Shown here in pieces: positions 7,588 through 15,506 of a stretch of 38,994 nt of DNA. The notes below the pieces were generated by a model. That model saw nothing but the letters and a program-made list of their open reading frames with translations, had not been told where the DNA came from and searched no databases. The position numbers were made by a program, and so were the translations under genes. This DNA comes from Paenibacillus sp. Soil750 (lineage in GTDB: Bacteria; Bacillota; Bacilli; Paenibacillales; NBRC-103111): positions 145,734 to 184,727 of the forward strand of contig NZ_LMSD01000006.1 of assembly GCF_001428045.1 (NCBI RefSeq), given 5' to 3'. Every line of letters starts with the position of its first letter. Position 1 is the stretch's first letter.

Positions 7588-7612
7588 AAAAAAGATGCCT
7601 ATTCGCATCTTT
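7588..7612 (-). terminator. Terminator of the fra gene (minus strand)
   Basis: Read on the minus strand, AAAGATGC (7612-7605) pairs with GCATCTTT (7598-7591) around a 6-nt loop and is followed by a T run to 7588. It is 40 nt beyond the stop of the minus-strand gene at 7653. Confidence 0.7.
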
Positions 7613-7652
7613 GACCATAGCTAAGCTGGCACTTAGTAAATGTAGAATGATA

Positions 7653-8024
7653 CTATTTCCGCCAAAAAGTTGAACACTCTGCCTTATCCGCCACATTAAA
7701 CGCAATCATTTTCTCAAGTAATGAATAATCAACCGGACTATTCCACTTGATACGCACCAACTCCTTTGTGTGATCGTAGCCAGCTTGTACAATATCATCC
7801 GCGAACTGAAGAATGCCTGCCTTTTCAGGGGCAATTGCCAAATGAGGTTTGGCTACGCTAAACCCAATAATAAATGTGCCGTGGTCGGTAAACATAGGCT
7901 GATTCCATGCGATTTTTGGCTCTAAATTCGGGAACTTCTCAGATACCCAAGTCAAAACTTCTTCCGTTCGATCCCGATGTTGTGGGTTATCGATACGTCC
8001 TAAAAACTCTGCAAAAACCTCCAT
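7653..8024 (-). CDS. fra: Frataxin-like iron chaperone Fra (YdhG), DUF1801
   Basis: The 123-residue protein [20 protein letters not shown] matches B. subtilis YdhG/Fra over its whole length, including [20 protein letters not shown] in the core, the [20 protein letters not shown] region and the C-terminal FWRK. The family is a cytosolic frataxin-like iron donor for iron-sulphur cluster and haem assembly. An in-frame extension to 8081 exists, but GGAGGG followed by six bases and ATG at 8024 decides the start and gives the family length. It is a single gene with its own terminator. Confidence 0.92.
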   Translation of the reverse strand: MEVFAEFLGRIDNPQHRDRTEEVLTWVSEKFPNLEPKIAWNQPMFTDHGTFIIGFSVAKPHLAIAPEKAGILQFADDIVQAGYDHTKELVRIKWNSPVDYSLLEKMIAFNVADKAECSTFWRK

Positions 8025-8189
8025 GGTATTCCCTCCTAAATTGACATACATATTCCTATTATTAAGCCCAAAATCGTTCAAATCATCATTGATTTCTTCA
8101 TTACCTCAATAACTTTAGATTAGCACTTGAACCTTACGTTTCGTAATGTTTTATACTGCAGTTATCGGAAATTCTTAAGCATACTCATT

Positions 8190-8282
8190 TTGGAGGGATT
8201 AGACAAAGTATATGCCGTTCCAGGTGCCGAACAAACGATGGATCGTCTTGAGGAGCAGCTGGCAAGTATGACAAAGGAATAG
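8190..8282 (+). other. Possible gene remnant in the fra-spo0M gap
   Basis: A 30-codon stretch from TTG 8190 to TAG 8282 (LEGLDKVYAVPGAEQTMDRL, then EEQLASMTKE) has protein-like composition but no ribosome binding site at its 5' end. It may be the tail of a lost gene. Nothing else is seen between 8025 and the sigma-W promoter at 8383. Confidence 0.2.
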
Positions 8283-8382
8283 ATGTCATTAGGATACCAC
8301 AAAACGGAATTACAAGCCCCTAGTCACGAGGCAGTTGAAAAGGATGAATTCTCCAGTTGCAACCATTTTTGTCTTAAACATA

Positions 8383-8410
8383 TGAAACCACTTGGGCCTC
8401 AAATCGTATC
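8383..8410 (+). promoter_or_regulatory. Sigma-W-type ECF promoter for spo0M
   Basis: TGAAAC at 8383-8388, exactly 16 bp of spacer, then CGTATC at 8405-8410 match the sigma-W consensus (TGAAAC N16 CGTA). It lies 35 nt upstream of the spo0M start. In B. subtilis spo0M belongs to the sigma-W envelope-stress regulon, so the site and the gene support each other. Confidence 0.85.
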
Positions 8411-8444
8411 ATGAGTATATGAATGACAAGGAGGAAATTTACAC

Positions 8445-9224
8445 ATGTCCATGTTCAAACGCATGCTTGCGAGCGTTGGGATCGGCGCGGCCCAAGTAGA
8501 TCTCATGCTCCATCAAGATACGGTGAATGCCGGGGAAATGATTAGTGGCGTCGTCCGGATTCAAGGGGGGCGTGTTGATCAGCAAATCAGTGATGTGTAC
8601 GCCTTCGTTATGACGCGTTACCTGAAGGAGCAGAACGATACAAAGACACTAATAGAAGCTCCTGTGGCTAAGTTCCAGCTTACTGGGGAACTTACCGTCC
8701 AAGCAGAGCAGGTCTATGAGTTCCCGGTCTCATTCCAGCTGCCAAACAATACGCCAGCAACTTTAGGAAGAACCCCTGTATGGATACAAACAGGACTAGA
8801 TATTAAAGAAGCGATTGATCCGAAGGATCAAGATCAGCTTCAAGTAAGACCACATCCATATTCCGAGGTTGTGCTGGAGGCTGTCAATGAACTCGGATTC
8901 CGACTCCGTGAGGTGACATGTGAATATGCGCCAGCTATTGGTAGAGAAATTGGATTGCCTTTCGTTCAAGAATTCGAATTCGTACCCACCATGCAATTCC
9001 GAGGCCAACTGGATGAATTGGAAATAATCTTTTTTCCGGACGAGGATGGCGTCGACTTGCTGCTGCAGATCGATCGCAAAGCGCGCGGGTTAGCTGGCAT
9101 ATTTGCGGAAGCGACGGGTACGGATGAAAAGTTGGTAAGGGTACGATTTGACCGCAATCAACTAGATTCTGGCGCTAGCTATGTTGCTGATGAACTGGCT
9201 GAATTGATTCGCAGGTACTTATAA
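8445..9224 (+). CDS. spo0M: Spo0M, arrestin-fold sporulation-control protein
   Basis: The 259-residue protein begins MSMFKRMLASVGIGAAQVDL, the recognisable start of the Spo0M family, and continues with GEMISGVVRIQGGRVDQQI and the two beta-sandwich halves of an arrestin-like fold. The C-terminal part (LLQIDRKARGLAG to the end) is the charged family tail. Spo0M affects sporulation and cell-envelope processes in Bacillus; its biochemical activity is not settled. AAGGAGG at about 8430 gives an ideal start. Regulation is likely through sigma-W, and a strong terminator follows. Confidence 0.93.
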   Translation: MSMFKRMLASVGIGAAQVDLMLHQDTVNAGEMISGVVRIQGGRVDQQISDVYAFVMTRYLKEQNDTKTLIEAPVAKFQLTGELTVQAEQVYEFPVSFQLPNNTPATLGRTPVWIQTGLDIKEAIDPKDQDQLQVRPHPYSEVVLEAVNELGFRLREVTCEYAPAIGREIGLPFVQEFEFVPTMQFRGQLDELEIIFFPDEDGVDLLLQIDRKARGLAGIFAEATGTDEKLVRVRFDRNQLDSGASYVADELAELIRRYL

Positions 9225-9256
9225 GATTTTTTGAGATCATAATAGTCGTAGCGCTT

Positions 9257-9289
9257 AGAAGCCTTTCCCGTTGTGGAGAGGCTTCTTTC
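9257..9289 (+). terminator. Strong intrinsic terminator after spo0M
   Basis: A 12-bp stem, AGAAGCCTTTCC (9257-9268) with GGAGAGGCTTCT (9275-9286), loops at CGTTGT. The downstream run is T-rich rather than a pure T tract. Confidence 0.85.
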
Positions 9290-9413
9290 CCACTTATTTT
9301 TCTCGGCCAAAGGACCGGTAAACCCATTAAAATAGGGTTGCCTATTGTCCATCTTTCGCAGTATCCTTGCATATAGATGATTAGACGATGAAAGACCAAG
9401 GGAGCTGAGACAG

Positions 9414-9995
9414 ATGGAAGTCAAATTTTGCAGTAGCTGCGGAGCTGCCATGGAAACGCGTGATGTGGATGGAACGGAGAGACGGGCCTGCACAGCGCCA
9501 GAATGTAGTTTTGTTCATTGGGGCAACTACAGCATCGGTGTCGGAGCACTTGTGATGAAGGATGAGAAAATATTACTTGTGCGCAGAGCGCAAGAACCAG
9601 GGAAAGGCCGCTGGACAAACCCTGGTGGCTATATTGAGCAGCATGAATTGATTCAAGATACGATTGTGCGAGAAGTTATGGAAGAATCAGGCGTCGAAGC
9701 ATCCGTCTCACGATTGGTTGCTGTGCGCGATCTACCGAGAAGCATACATAACGTGTACATCGCCTTCGAAATGTCCTACATTAGCGGAACCCCTCAGCCA
9801 GATGGCGTTGAGGTAGATGCGGCAGGCTTTTATAGCCTAGAAGAAATGGCTTCTATGCCAGTGGCAGATTTCACGAAGTGGCTCATTGATGTTGCCTTGC
9901 ATTCCAAAGGGGACGGTCTTATTGAGGATAAAGAACCTGCCATTCCGATGGCTGGATATGGATTGTACCGTGTGCCCAAGGTTAATAACGTATGA
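9414..9995 (+). CDS. Nudix hydrolase with N-terminal zinc ribbon
   Basis: The protein of 193 residues has a four-cysteine zinc ribbon (Cys6, Cys9, Cys26, Cys31) followed by a Nudix domain. The Nudix box is complete: Gly72, Glu78, then REVMEESGV at 86-94, fitting GX5EX7REUXEEXGU with its metal-binding glutamates. Enzymes of this layout hydrolyse nucleoside diphosphates linked to another moiety (for example NADH or ADP-sugars); the exact substrate is unknown. GGGAGCTGAGACAG precedes the ATG. Its TGA overlaps the next ATG (ATGA at 9992), showing tight coupling with the DUF1284 gene. Confidence 0.9.
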   Translation: MEVKFCSSCGAAMETRDVDGTERRACTAPECSFVHWGNYSIGVGALVMKDEKILLVRRAQEPGKGRWTNPGGYIEQHELIQDTIVREVMEESGVEASVSRLVAVRDLPRSIHNVYIAFEMSYISGTPQPDGVEVDAAGFYSLEEMASMPVADFTKWLIDVALHSKGDGLIEDKEPAIPMAGYGLYRVPKVNNV

Positions 9996-10414
9996 TCGAA
10001 CTTCGCGGACATCACTTGCTCTGTTTGTTAGGCTACCGAGGCATGGGGTATTCCCCAGCATTTTGTGAGAATATGACGACGGTCTATGAGCAGCTGCGCA
10101 CAGAGCCTGAGACGATGATTCGCGTTGTGCTCGGACCTGATGATCTGTGCGCTGCGTTTCCGCAGGATCAAGTTGCACATTGCGAGAATCGGACGGTGTA
10201 CCATCGGGATGCCGAGATTGTTGCCAAGCTCGGCTTGGAGGTGGGGATAGAGCGGACTTGGTCTACCATTTGCGGTCAAGTTGCCCTTGAAGTAAAGCCG
10301 ACAGATATTAGCAATCTCTGTGCGACATGCCGTTGGGAGCCTTACGGCGTTTGTGCAGATGGCGTTCGTATCATAGCGGAAGGCGGCGCATTGCCGCCTG
10401 TTCCGAAGAAATAA
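9992..10414 (+). CDS. DUF1284 family protein
   Basis: The 140-residue protein starts MIELRGHHLLCLLGYRGMGY, the hallmark of DUF1284, with a His-His and several conserved cysteines (Cys11, Cys25, then CGQVAL and CATCRW near the C-terminus). The pattern suggests a metal or iron-sulphur-binding cytosolic protein, but no function is established for the family. It is translationally coupled to the Nudix gene through a 4-nt overlap and ends at a strong terminator. The two make a two-gene operon. Confidence 0.88.
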   Translation: MIELRGHHLLCLLGYRGMGYSPAFCENMTTVYEQLRTEPETMIRVVLGPDDLCAAFPQDQVAHCENRTVYHRDAEIVAKLGLEVGIERTWSTICGQVALEVKPTDISNLCATCRWEPYGVCADGVRIIAEGGALPPVPKK

Positions 10415-10446
10415 AAGGACTTGCGCGAAAGCGCAAGTCCTTTTTT
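10413..10446. terminator. Bidirectional terminator
   Basis: A perfect hairpin, AAGGACTTGCGC (10415-10426) with GCGCAAGTCCTT (10431-10442) and a GAAA tetraloop, is flanked by TTTT on the right and AAAA on the left. It can serve both the DUF1284 operon and the convergent SRAP gene, whose stop codon lies at its edge. Confidence 0.92.
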
Positions 10447-11093
10447 CATACGAAAATACTGACATCGGAGCCTATTTCCAGCTTCTCAGCTGGGGAAGAG
10501 AGAATGTTTGCGACCATCCGCATCTCATCGATGGGATGTAGATAAGATCTTAACTGGCGACTATCCTTCTGGTCAGGCTGCAGCCACTTCTCCATCTGTT
10601 CCTCATCAAGAATAGCCGGCATGCTTGCGTGGTAAGGCGAGACAACGGAGTTGGATTCCGTCATAAGCATCATGCACGTGCGAAGTTCCTCTCCCCCTGA
10701 AGGGGCTTGCCAAATGTCGTACAGCCCAGCAATGCCGAACGTGCCGCTCCGCATTTTGAAACGAATCCACTCCGTCTCCTTACCTTCCGTTCGCCCCACG
10801 TAGAAACTGCTGCAGGGGATGACACAACGTTGTTTTTTGACGATGCGCTCGAACACGATATTGGAGAAAATGGAATTGCGATCACCGCATACAGCATCCT
10901 TCGCCCAGAAAGGCATCAAACCCCAGCGGAATTCATCTAATATACGTTCTCCCTTGCGATTGATCATCACGGCAGATACAGATTCAGTTGGGCGCACCTC
11001 ATACCGATTGGAACTGTAGGATAAGAGCCGATCGACGCGGAATTGCTTCATAACTTCGTGAACATCAGCCAGAACAGCTATTGAATGACACAT
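10446..11093 (-). CDS. Divergent SRAP (YedK/HMCES-like) protein
   Basis: The family forms a covalent crosslink with abasic sites in single-stranded DNA through Cys2. Choosing ATG 11093, which has GAGGTG six bases upstream, gives MCHSIAVL with Cys at position 2; the in-frame GTG at 11102 overlaps the ribosome binding site and would bury the cysteine. Family landmarks are RPTESV, RWGLMPFWAK (56-65), Asn78 in the SNIVFE segment, RCVIPCSSFYVG (89-100) and YHASMPAIL (154-162) with the catalytic His155. The normally conserved Glu after FY (FYEW) is Val99 here, and MCGR is MCHS, so activity may be reduced or altered. Length is 215 residues, as expected. It is a single minus-strand gene. Confidence 0.85.
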   Translation of the reverse strand: MCHSIAVLADVHEVMKQFRVDRLLSYSSNRYEVRPTESVSAVMINRKGERILDEFRWGLMPFWAKDAVCGDRNSIFSNIVFERIVKKQRCVIPCSSFYVGRTEGKETEWIRFKMRSGTFGIAGLYDIWQAPSGGEELRTCMMLMTESNSVVSPYHASMPAILDEEQMEKWLQPDQKDSRQLRSYLHPIDEMRMVANILSSPAEKLEIGSDVSIFV

Positions 11094-11185
11094 GATTATC
11101 ACCTCATTTTGATTTTGGTTAGTGTTTTCCTAAAGCAACCAATTCATGTATGAGGCTTAACACTTTTTTCCACGACAGCTCAAAT

Positions 11186-11216
11186 GAAAAAAACCAGCAG
11201 CACTTCGCTCCTGGTT
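11186..11216 (-). terminator. Terminator of the GGDEF gene (minus strand)
   Basis: On the minus strand AACCAG (11216-11211) pairs with CTGGTT (11197-11192), extended by an inner AGC/GCT pair, and is followed by a T run to 11186. Confidence 0.8.
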
Positions 11217-11223
11217 GTGAAGG

Positions 11224-12336
11224 TTATTCGGCTATGGGTACTTGAATATCGGAAGCATGTACATGTATGCGGTTCTTGCCGTTGCGTTTGGCCGTGTACA
11301 GGCATTCGTCGACAAGCTGGAACCATGCCTTTTTCATCGTATTCCGATTATAAGTCGCGAGTCCAATACTCATCGTCAGCTTCTGATCAGGCATTTCAGG
11401 GATGACCGTGTCGCGTATCGATTCCATAATTTCTTCGCAAATGGCTAGCACATCTTGATGCGATTTCCCAACGAACAATACGGCAAACTCCTCGCCGCCA
11501 TAGCGAAAGGACATATCATCTGGACCAAGTACTTCTTTAAGAATGGAGCCAATTGTTTTGAGAACAACATCGCCAACCCAATGTCCATAATTATCATTAA
11601 TGAGTTTGAAATTATCGATGTCCATCAAGGCAAGTACTAAGGGTGTATCATGTGGCATATGTGAAATGAGGTGGTCCGTATGCTCTTGAAAAGAACGGTG
11701 ATTAAACAACTCGGTAAGCGCATCAACCTTGGAAAGACGATCAATCATGACGTTACGAATCAGCAGATCTTGTTCGCGTATGACGGAGTGCTTAAGCTTG
11801 GCGAGCAGGTCGAGTCCACGGCTCATAACGGCAAAACAAAGAATGAAAGTTGACGTCAAAATGGTAAGCGAGGCGATAACTTCGTAAGGGTTCGTTGTTT
11901 GTCCTTGTAAGACCTGTATAGACAATAGAATGAGTAAACAAGTAACACCTAGACTGTAGGCGAAGATCACATATTTTTTATGAAAATAAACCGAGGCTAA
12001 TAAAATTGGCATGCAAAGAAGCTCAAAACTACTTGTCATTTCAGGAATACAAAGGATGAATATACTAACCATAGTCATAGTCCATATGATCATGATAAAC
12101 TCACTATAGTTCTTCAAATAGTGCATCGACAAATAGCCTAAACCCATAAGAAGAAGCTGTAATATCGTAGGGAAAAGCTGAAAACGCATAAAGCTATTAA
12201 ACCAATTCGACGGCTGCTCATTAATTTCAAAGCTTAGAGCAATCGTAGCAGCTACTTCATAAATGATGAGGATCCACCATAACGTTAGAATGAGCTTTCG
12301 ATTCCAAGTTGGATCATGTGCTGGAAATTGTTCCAT
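11224..12336 (-). CDS. Membrane diguanylate cyclase (GGDEF)
   Basis: The product has 370 residues. Residues 15-175 contain about six membrane helices with no recognised sensor domain. A short linker (DLLIRNVMIDRLSKVDALTE) leads into a GGDEF domain with DxD metal residues at LMDIDNF (Asp239, Asp241) and an intact active site RYGGEEF at 278-284. It should therefore make cyclic di-GMP at the inner membrane face. The inhibitory I-site RxxD is absent: the equivalent positions read GPDD, so product inhibition at that site is unlikely. No EAL domain is present. The ribosome binding site is weak (AGGAAAG, about 15 nt upstream). Its own promoter and terminator make it monocistronic. Confidence 0.9.
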   Translation of the reverse strand: MEQFPAHDPTWNRKLILTLWWILIIYEVAATIALSFEINEQPSNWFNSFMRFQLFPTILQLLLMGLGYLSMHYLKNYSEFIMIIWTMTMVSIFILCIPEMTSSFELLCMPILLASVYFHKKYVIFAYSLGVTCLLILLSIQVLQGQTTNPYEVIASLTILTSTFILCFAVMSRGLDLLAKLKHSVIREQDLLIRNVMIDRLSKVDALTELFNHRSFQEHTDHLISHMPHDTPLVLALMDIDNFKLINDNYGHWVGDVVLKTIGSILKEVLGPDDMSFRYGGEEFAVLFVGKSHQDVLAICEEIMESIRDTVIPEMPDQKLTMSIGLATYNRNTMKKAWFQLVDECLYTAKRNGKNRIHVHASDIQVPIAE

Positions 12337-12399
12337 CAGAAGGTGGCCACTTTCCTTTCAGGGCAGTAGGTGTCGAAATGATTTGTGCCTTATCCTGAT

Positions 12400-12429
12400 A
12401 TTGTAAAGAATAACCCCCTCTTTAGGCAA
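12400..12429 (-). promoter_or_regulatory. Candidate promoter of the GGDEF gene
   Basis: On the minus strand TTGCCT (12429-12424) and TACAAT (12405-12400) are 18 bp apart, matching four and five of six consensus bases, with a start near 12393 and a leader of about 55 nt. Plus-strand promoter signals for the ATPase at 12491 are not obvious in this gap. Confidence 0.45.
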
Positions 12430-12490
12430 GCTATTAATGAAGTTAATCGATTCGTTTTGAAAAAAAAATATATAGTCATTGGGGAGGCCT

Positions 12491-14692
12491 ATGACAGCTC
12501 TAGGATATGTGCATGCATGGGAACATTATAAGGATGAGCTTCAACTGCTAGATAAGAAGCTAGAGCTTCTCTATAAGCGACGTCAAAAGCTTACACCTGA
12601 TCCGCAAACGGATTCGTTCCGCGGAATGTTTGTGTCGGAGGATGAATTTATTCGTCTTATTGGCGGGTTTGGCAGTGAAGAAGAGATGGATGAGGACGAG
12701 CAAGACGTACTCAGTGTGATAGAGCAGCTAGAGAGAGCCATTGTAAGTCGCCTTGCAGAAAGCCGCAAGGGAGGCACATTTCTGCCGTTAGCCTATTTAT
12801 CCACCGTCTTCGGCTTCTCATCTGTCGAAGAACGCATCCTCATGCTGGGGCTTGCCGTGGAAATAGATCGGAAATATGAGCGGATTTTTGGCTTTCTATT
12901 GGACGATTTAACTAGCAAAACGCCAAATATTAGCTTAGCGTTACAAATTGCTTGTACAACTCCGGAGGACATGAGGGCTGCGCGTACGACCTTTATGGCA
13001 CCTGACGGCCGATTGGCTCGTTATGTGCTGCACCCAGATACATTGATCGTCAGTGGTCAGACGCTGTTATCTAGACCCCTGCAGCTGGATAAACGGATTG
13101 TGACCTTCCTGCTGGATTCAGGCGAGCTAGATCCGAAACTCAAGCCTGCTGTTGAGATCATCTACCCGGATGATGAGATTTCACCCTTGCTTGTGCAAGA
13201 AGATTTCCAGCAGCGATTGCGCGGATTCATTACGGACATGTATCAAGCGCTAGCAGCTGAACGCAAACGGCTTGCCTTCCATCTCTGGGGGAATGCTGGT
13301 TCTGGCAAAAAGCTGCAGGTGAAGCATCTCAGCCGCTCCTTCCATAAGCCGCTGTTGTTGGTAGATCTTGCTGATGTGCAGCTGCATGCGGCGAGCTTTG
13401 ATGATCAGATTAGCGTTATTATACGCGAAGCGATTCTTCACCAAGCCATCCTGTGTTTCACACGGCTGGAGGTGCTTTACCCCGCAGAGCCAGACTTGGC
13501 TGCGCAGCAGCGGCTCGGGCGGTTCCATGAGCTGCTCGACGGCTATGGCGGTATGATCTTTCTCTTAGCCGGGCGATTCAATCGGCTAAGCTGGAAGCCC
13601 AAGGAGCGCCTGCTCCTTGAGCATGAACTTACCGTGCCTGACGAAGGCGGGCGCGAGCGCCTTTGGCAGGCATTTGCGCAGGAGATTGGCGCCAGCGCGG
13701 ATGTGGACTATCGGGTGATGAGCGGGAAATTCCGCTTCACCCCGGGGCAAATACGCCGTGCGCTCTCGCTGGCGCGCGGGTACTCGACCTGGCAGGATGC
13801 AGCTGCCGGGGCTGGTACTTCGGGCGCGCTGCGCAGCGACGCGCTGTATAAGGCGTGCTACCAGCAGGTGCAGCACAAGCTGGAGCGCAAAGCGACGCGC
13901 ATTGAGCCTCGCTATGGGTTTGGGGATGTGATCCTCCCACCCGAGCAGAAGGATCAGCTCCGTAACGCGTGTAACCAAGTGAAGTATCGCGGCGTCGTGT
14001 ACAACGATTGGGGCTTCGAGAAGAAGCTAGCCTACGGCAAAGGGCTCAGCATGCTCTTCGCCGGTCCGCCGGGTACCGGGAAGACGATGTCGGCACAGGT
14101 CGTAGCCGGCGACCTGCAGCTTGAGTTGTATAAGGTTGACCTCTCGCAGGTGATCAGCAAATACATCGGTGAAACCGAGAAGAATTTGCACGAAATCTTC
14201 GAAGAAGCGCAGTTGAGCAACGCGGTGCTGTTCTTCGATGAGACGGATGCGCTTTTCGGTAAACGTTCCGAAGTGAAGGATTCACACGATAAGTACGCGA
14301 ATATTGAAACCGCGTATCTACTTCAAAAAATGGAGGAGTACCAAGGTATCACGGTGCTCGCTACCAATCTATTAAATAATATTGATGAGGCCTTTCTGAG
14401 GCGGATCAATTATGTCATAAAATTTCCGTTTCCGGATAGTGAATATCGGGAGAAAATTTGGCAGTCGATGTTTCCGCCAGCTGCGCCGCTTAGCCATGAT
14501 GTTGATTTCAAATATCTTGCACAGCGATACGAGATTGCGGGAGGGAACATTAAGAACGTCGTTCTCTCTTCTGCGTTTTTGGCAGCGGAAGCGGGTGAAT
14601 CCATCCGAATGCAGCATATTATCAAATCAATCCGGCATGAGTTGCAGAAATCGGGTAAAATCCTCGCTCGACAGGAATGGGAAGATTACTAG
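12491..14692 (+). CDS. eCIS AAA+ ATPase (Afp15/PVC15-like)
   Basis: The 733-residue protein has an N-terminal helical region, a degenerate nucleotide-binding half (LWGNAGSGKKLQV, near residue 265) and a complete C-terminal AAA+ module: Walker A GPPGTGKT at about 525-532, Walker B AVLFFDETDALFGKR near 578-592, sensor-1 TVLATNLLNNID and the arginine-finger pair FLRRI. This layout is that of the ATPase found in nearly all eCIS loci (Afp15), needed for particle assembly or maturation in the cytoplasm. It is the first gene of the locus here and is separated from the rest by a 222-nt gap with its own promoter. The frame could begin at TTG 12479, but GGGGAGG at 12481-12487 points to ATG 12491, though only 3 nt away. 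GC content rises sharply around 13,600-13,950. Confidence 0.92.
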   Translation: MTALGYVHAWEHYKDELQLLDKKLELLYKRRQKLTPDPQTDSFRGMFVSEDEFIRLIGGFGSEEEMDEDEQDVLSVIEQLERAIVSRLAESRKGGTFLPLAYLSTVFGFSSVEERILMLGLAVEIDRKYERIFGFLLDDLTSKTPNISLALQIACTTPEDMRAARTTFMAPDGRLARYVLHPDTLIVSGQTLLSRPLQLDKRIVTFLLDSGELDPKLKPAVEIIYPDDEISPLLVQEDFQQRLRGFITDMYQALAAERKRLAFHLWGNAGSGKKLQVKHLSRSFHKPLLLVDLADVQLHAASFDDQISVIIREAILHQAILCFTRLEVLYPAEPDLAAQQRLGRFHELLDGYGGMIFLLAGRFNRLSWKPKERLLLEHELTVPDEGGRERLWQAFAQEIGASADVDYRVMSGKFRFTPGQIRRALSLARGYSTWQDAAAGAGTSGALRSDALYKACYQQVQHKLERKATRIEPRYGFGDVILPPEQKDQLRNACNQVKYRGVVYNDWGFEKKLAYGKGLSMLFAGPPGTGKTMSAQVVAGDLQLELYKVDLSQVISKYIGETEKNLHEIFEEAQLSNAVLFFDETDALFGKRSEVKDSHDKYANIETAYLLQKMEEYQGITVLATNLLNNIDEAFLRRINYVIKFPFPDSEYREKIWQSMFPPAAPLSHDVDFKYLAQRYEIAGGNIKNVVLSSAFLAAEAGESIRMQHIIKSIRHELQKSGKILARQEWEDY

Positions 14693-14701
14693 AACTGTAG
14701 G

Positions 14702-14739
14702 CAAAGGACGATCTTACAATTTTGTGAGATTGTCCTTTG
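14702..14739 (+). terminator. 18-bp hairpin after the ATPase gene
   Basis: CAAAGGACGATCTTACAA (14702-14719) pairs with TTGTGAGATTGTCCTTTG (14722-14739) along its whole length with two G-T wobbles. It begins 10 nt after the stop codon. No T tract follows, so it may terminate weakly, protect the 3' end, or act with a factor. Confidence 0.55.
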
Positions 14740-14815
14740 TCAGTTCTATACGCCGATTTTCAGCCAAATATCGCCATTTTCCGGGATGAAAACATAAATA
14801 AATACGAGAATCCTA

Positions 14816-14844
14816 TAGTCAACCTGACGGTTTACATTTATAAT
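14816..14844 (+). promoter_or_regulatory. Candidate main promoter of the eCIS structural operon
   Basis: TATAAT is perfect at 14839-14844, with a weak -35 TAGTCA at 14816-14821 and 17 bp between. Transcription would start near 14851, giving a 64-nt leader before the DUF4255 gene. The weak -35 suggests an activator or low basal use. Confidence 0.5.
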
Positions 14845-14914
14845 AGAAAAAGATACACAATGTGACATATTAAGCATCTTTTTTACAAGATTTATAGGTA
14901 TTTAGAGGCAGGAA

Positions 14915-15493
14915 GTGACACTCATAGGCAATTATTCTGTCATCGCTGATGTAAGTGCATCTTTAGTCAAGCTACTTAGAGAAAACATGACCCCAGATCC
15001 TATTCCGCAACCAGAAATGATTGGTCTCGCATCACCTGTAGATAAAGGGGATTTCTATCTTTCACTCTATCTATATAATGTTCGTGAGAGCGGCAATAAT
15101 CGCCAAACCCATATGATTGCTAGAGGGACGAACGAGATTCAGTTTCCTCCTATGGTTGTCGATTTAAGTTACATAGTTACGGTACAATCGCCAGCTGAGC
15201 TTTCTTCGAGAGCATTGGATGAGCATCGAATTCTAGGCAGAGCGATGCAAGTATTCTACGATCATTCCATCCTTCGAGGTTCGATGACAGTGGGCACATT
15301 AGCTGAGCAAGATGAAGAAGTCCGTATTATCATGGATCCTTTCAAAGGTGAGAGCCTCATGAATATGTGGAATTTCTCAGACACCCCTTACAGACTCTCA
15401 GTTGCTTATACGGTGGGGCCTGTACATATTGACTCAACGCGCATCAGAACAACAAAAAGGGTTTCGGAAACCGATTTTCGTATTCAAGGTTAG
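14915..15493 (+). CDS. eCIS tail terminator/cap protein, DUF4255 (Afp16/PVC16-like)
   Basis: The 192-residue protein matches the DUF4255 (Pvc16 N-terminal) family: an N-terminal helix with SVIADVSASLVKLLRENM, the central LSLYLYNVRESG strand pair, PPMVVDLSYIVTVQS, and the LGRAMQVFYDHSIL helix. By analogy with Afp16 and T4 gp3/gp15 it caps the tube and sheath at the end away from the baseplate and sets the end of polymerisation. The start is GTG 14915 with GAGG six bases upstream. It is the first gene after the inferred operon promoter, 13 nt before the next gene. Confidence 0.9.
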   Translation: MTLIGNYSVIADVSASLVKLLRENMTPDPIPQPEMIGLASPVDKGDFYLSLYLYNVRESGNNRQTHMIARGTNEIQFPPMVVDLSYIVTVQSPAELSSRALDEHRILGRAMQVFYDHSILRGSMTVGTLAEQDEEVRIIMDPFKGESLMNMWNFSDTPYRLSVAYTVGPVHIDSTRIRTTKRVSETDFRIQG

Positions 15494-15506
15494 GAGGATT
15501 CCACCC

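Noticed and set aside
7408..7614. 68-codon plus-strand frame after the transporter terminator
   Set aside because: It reads across the inverted repeats and the fra terminator, with no ribosome binding site.
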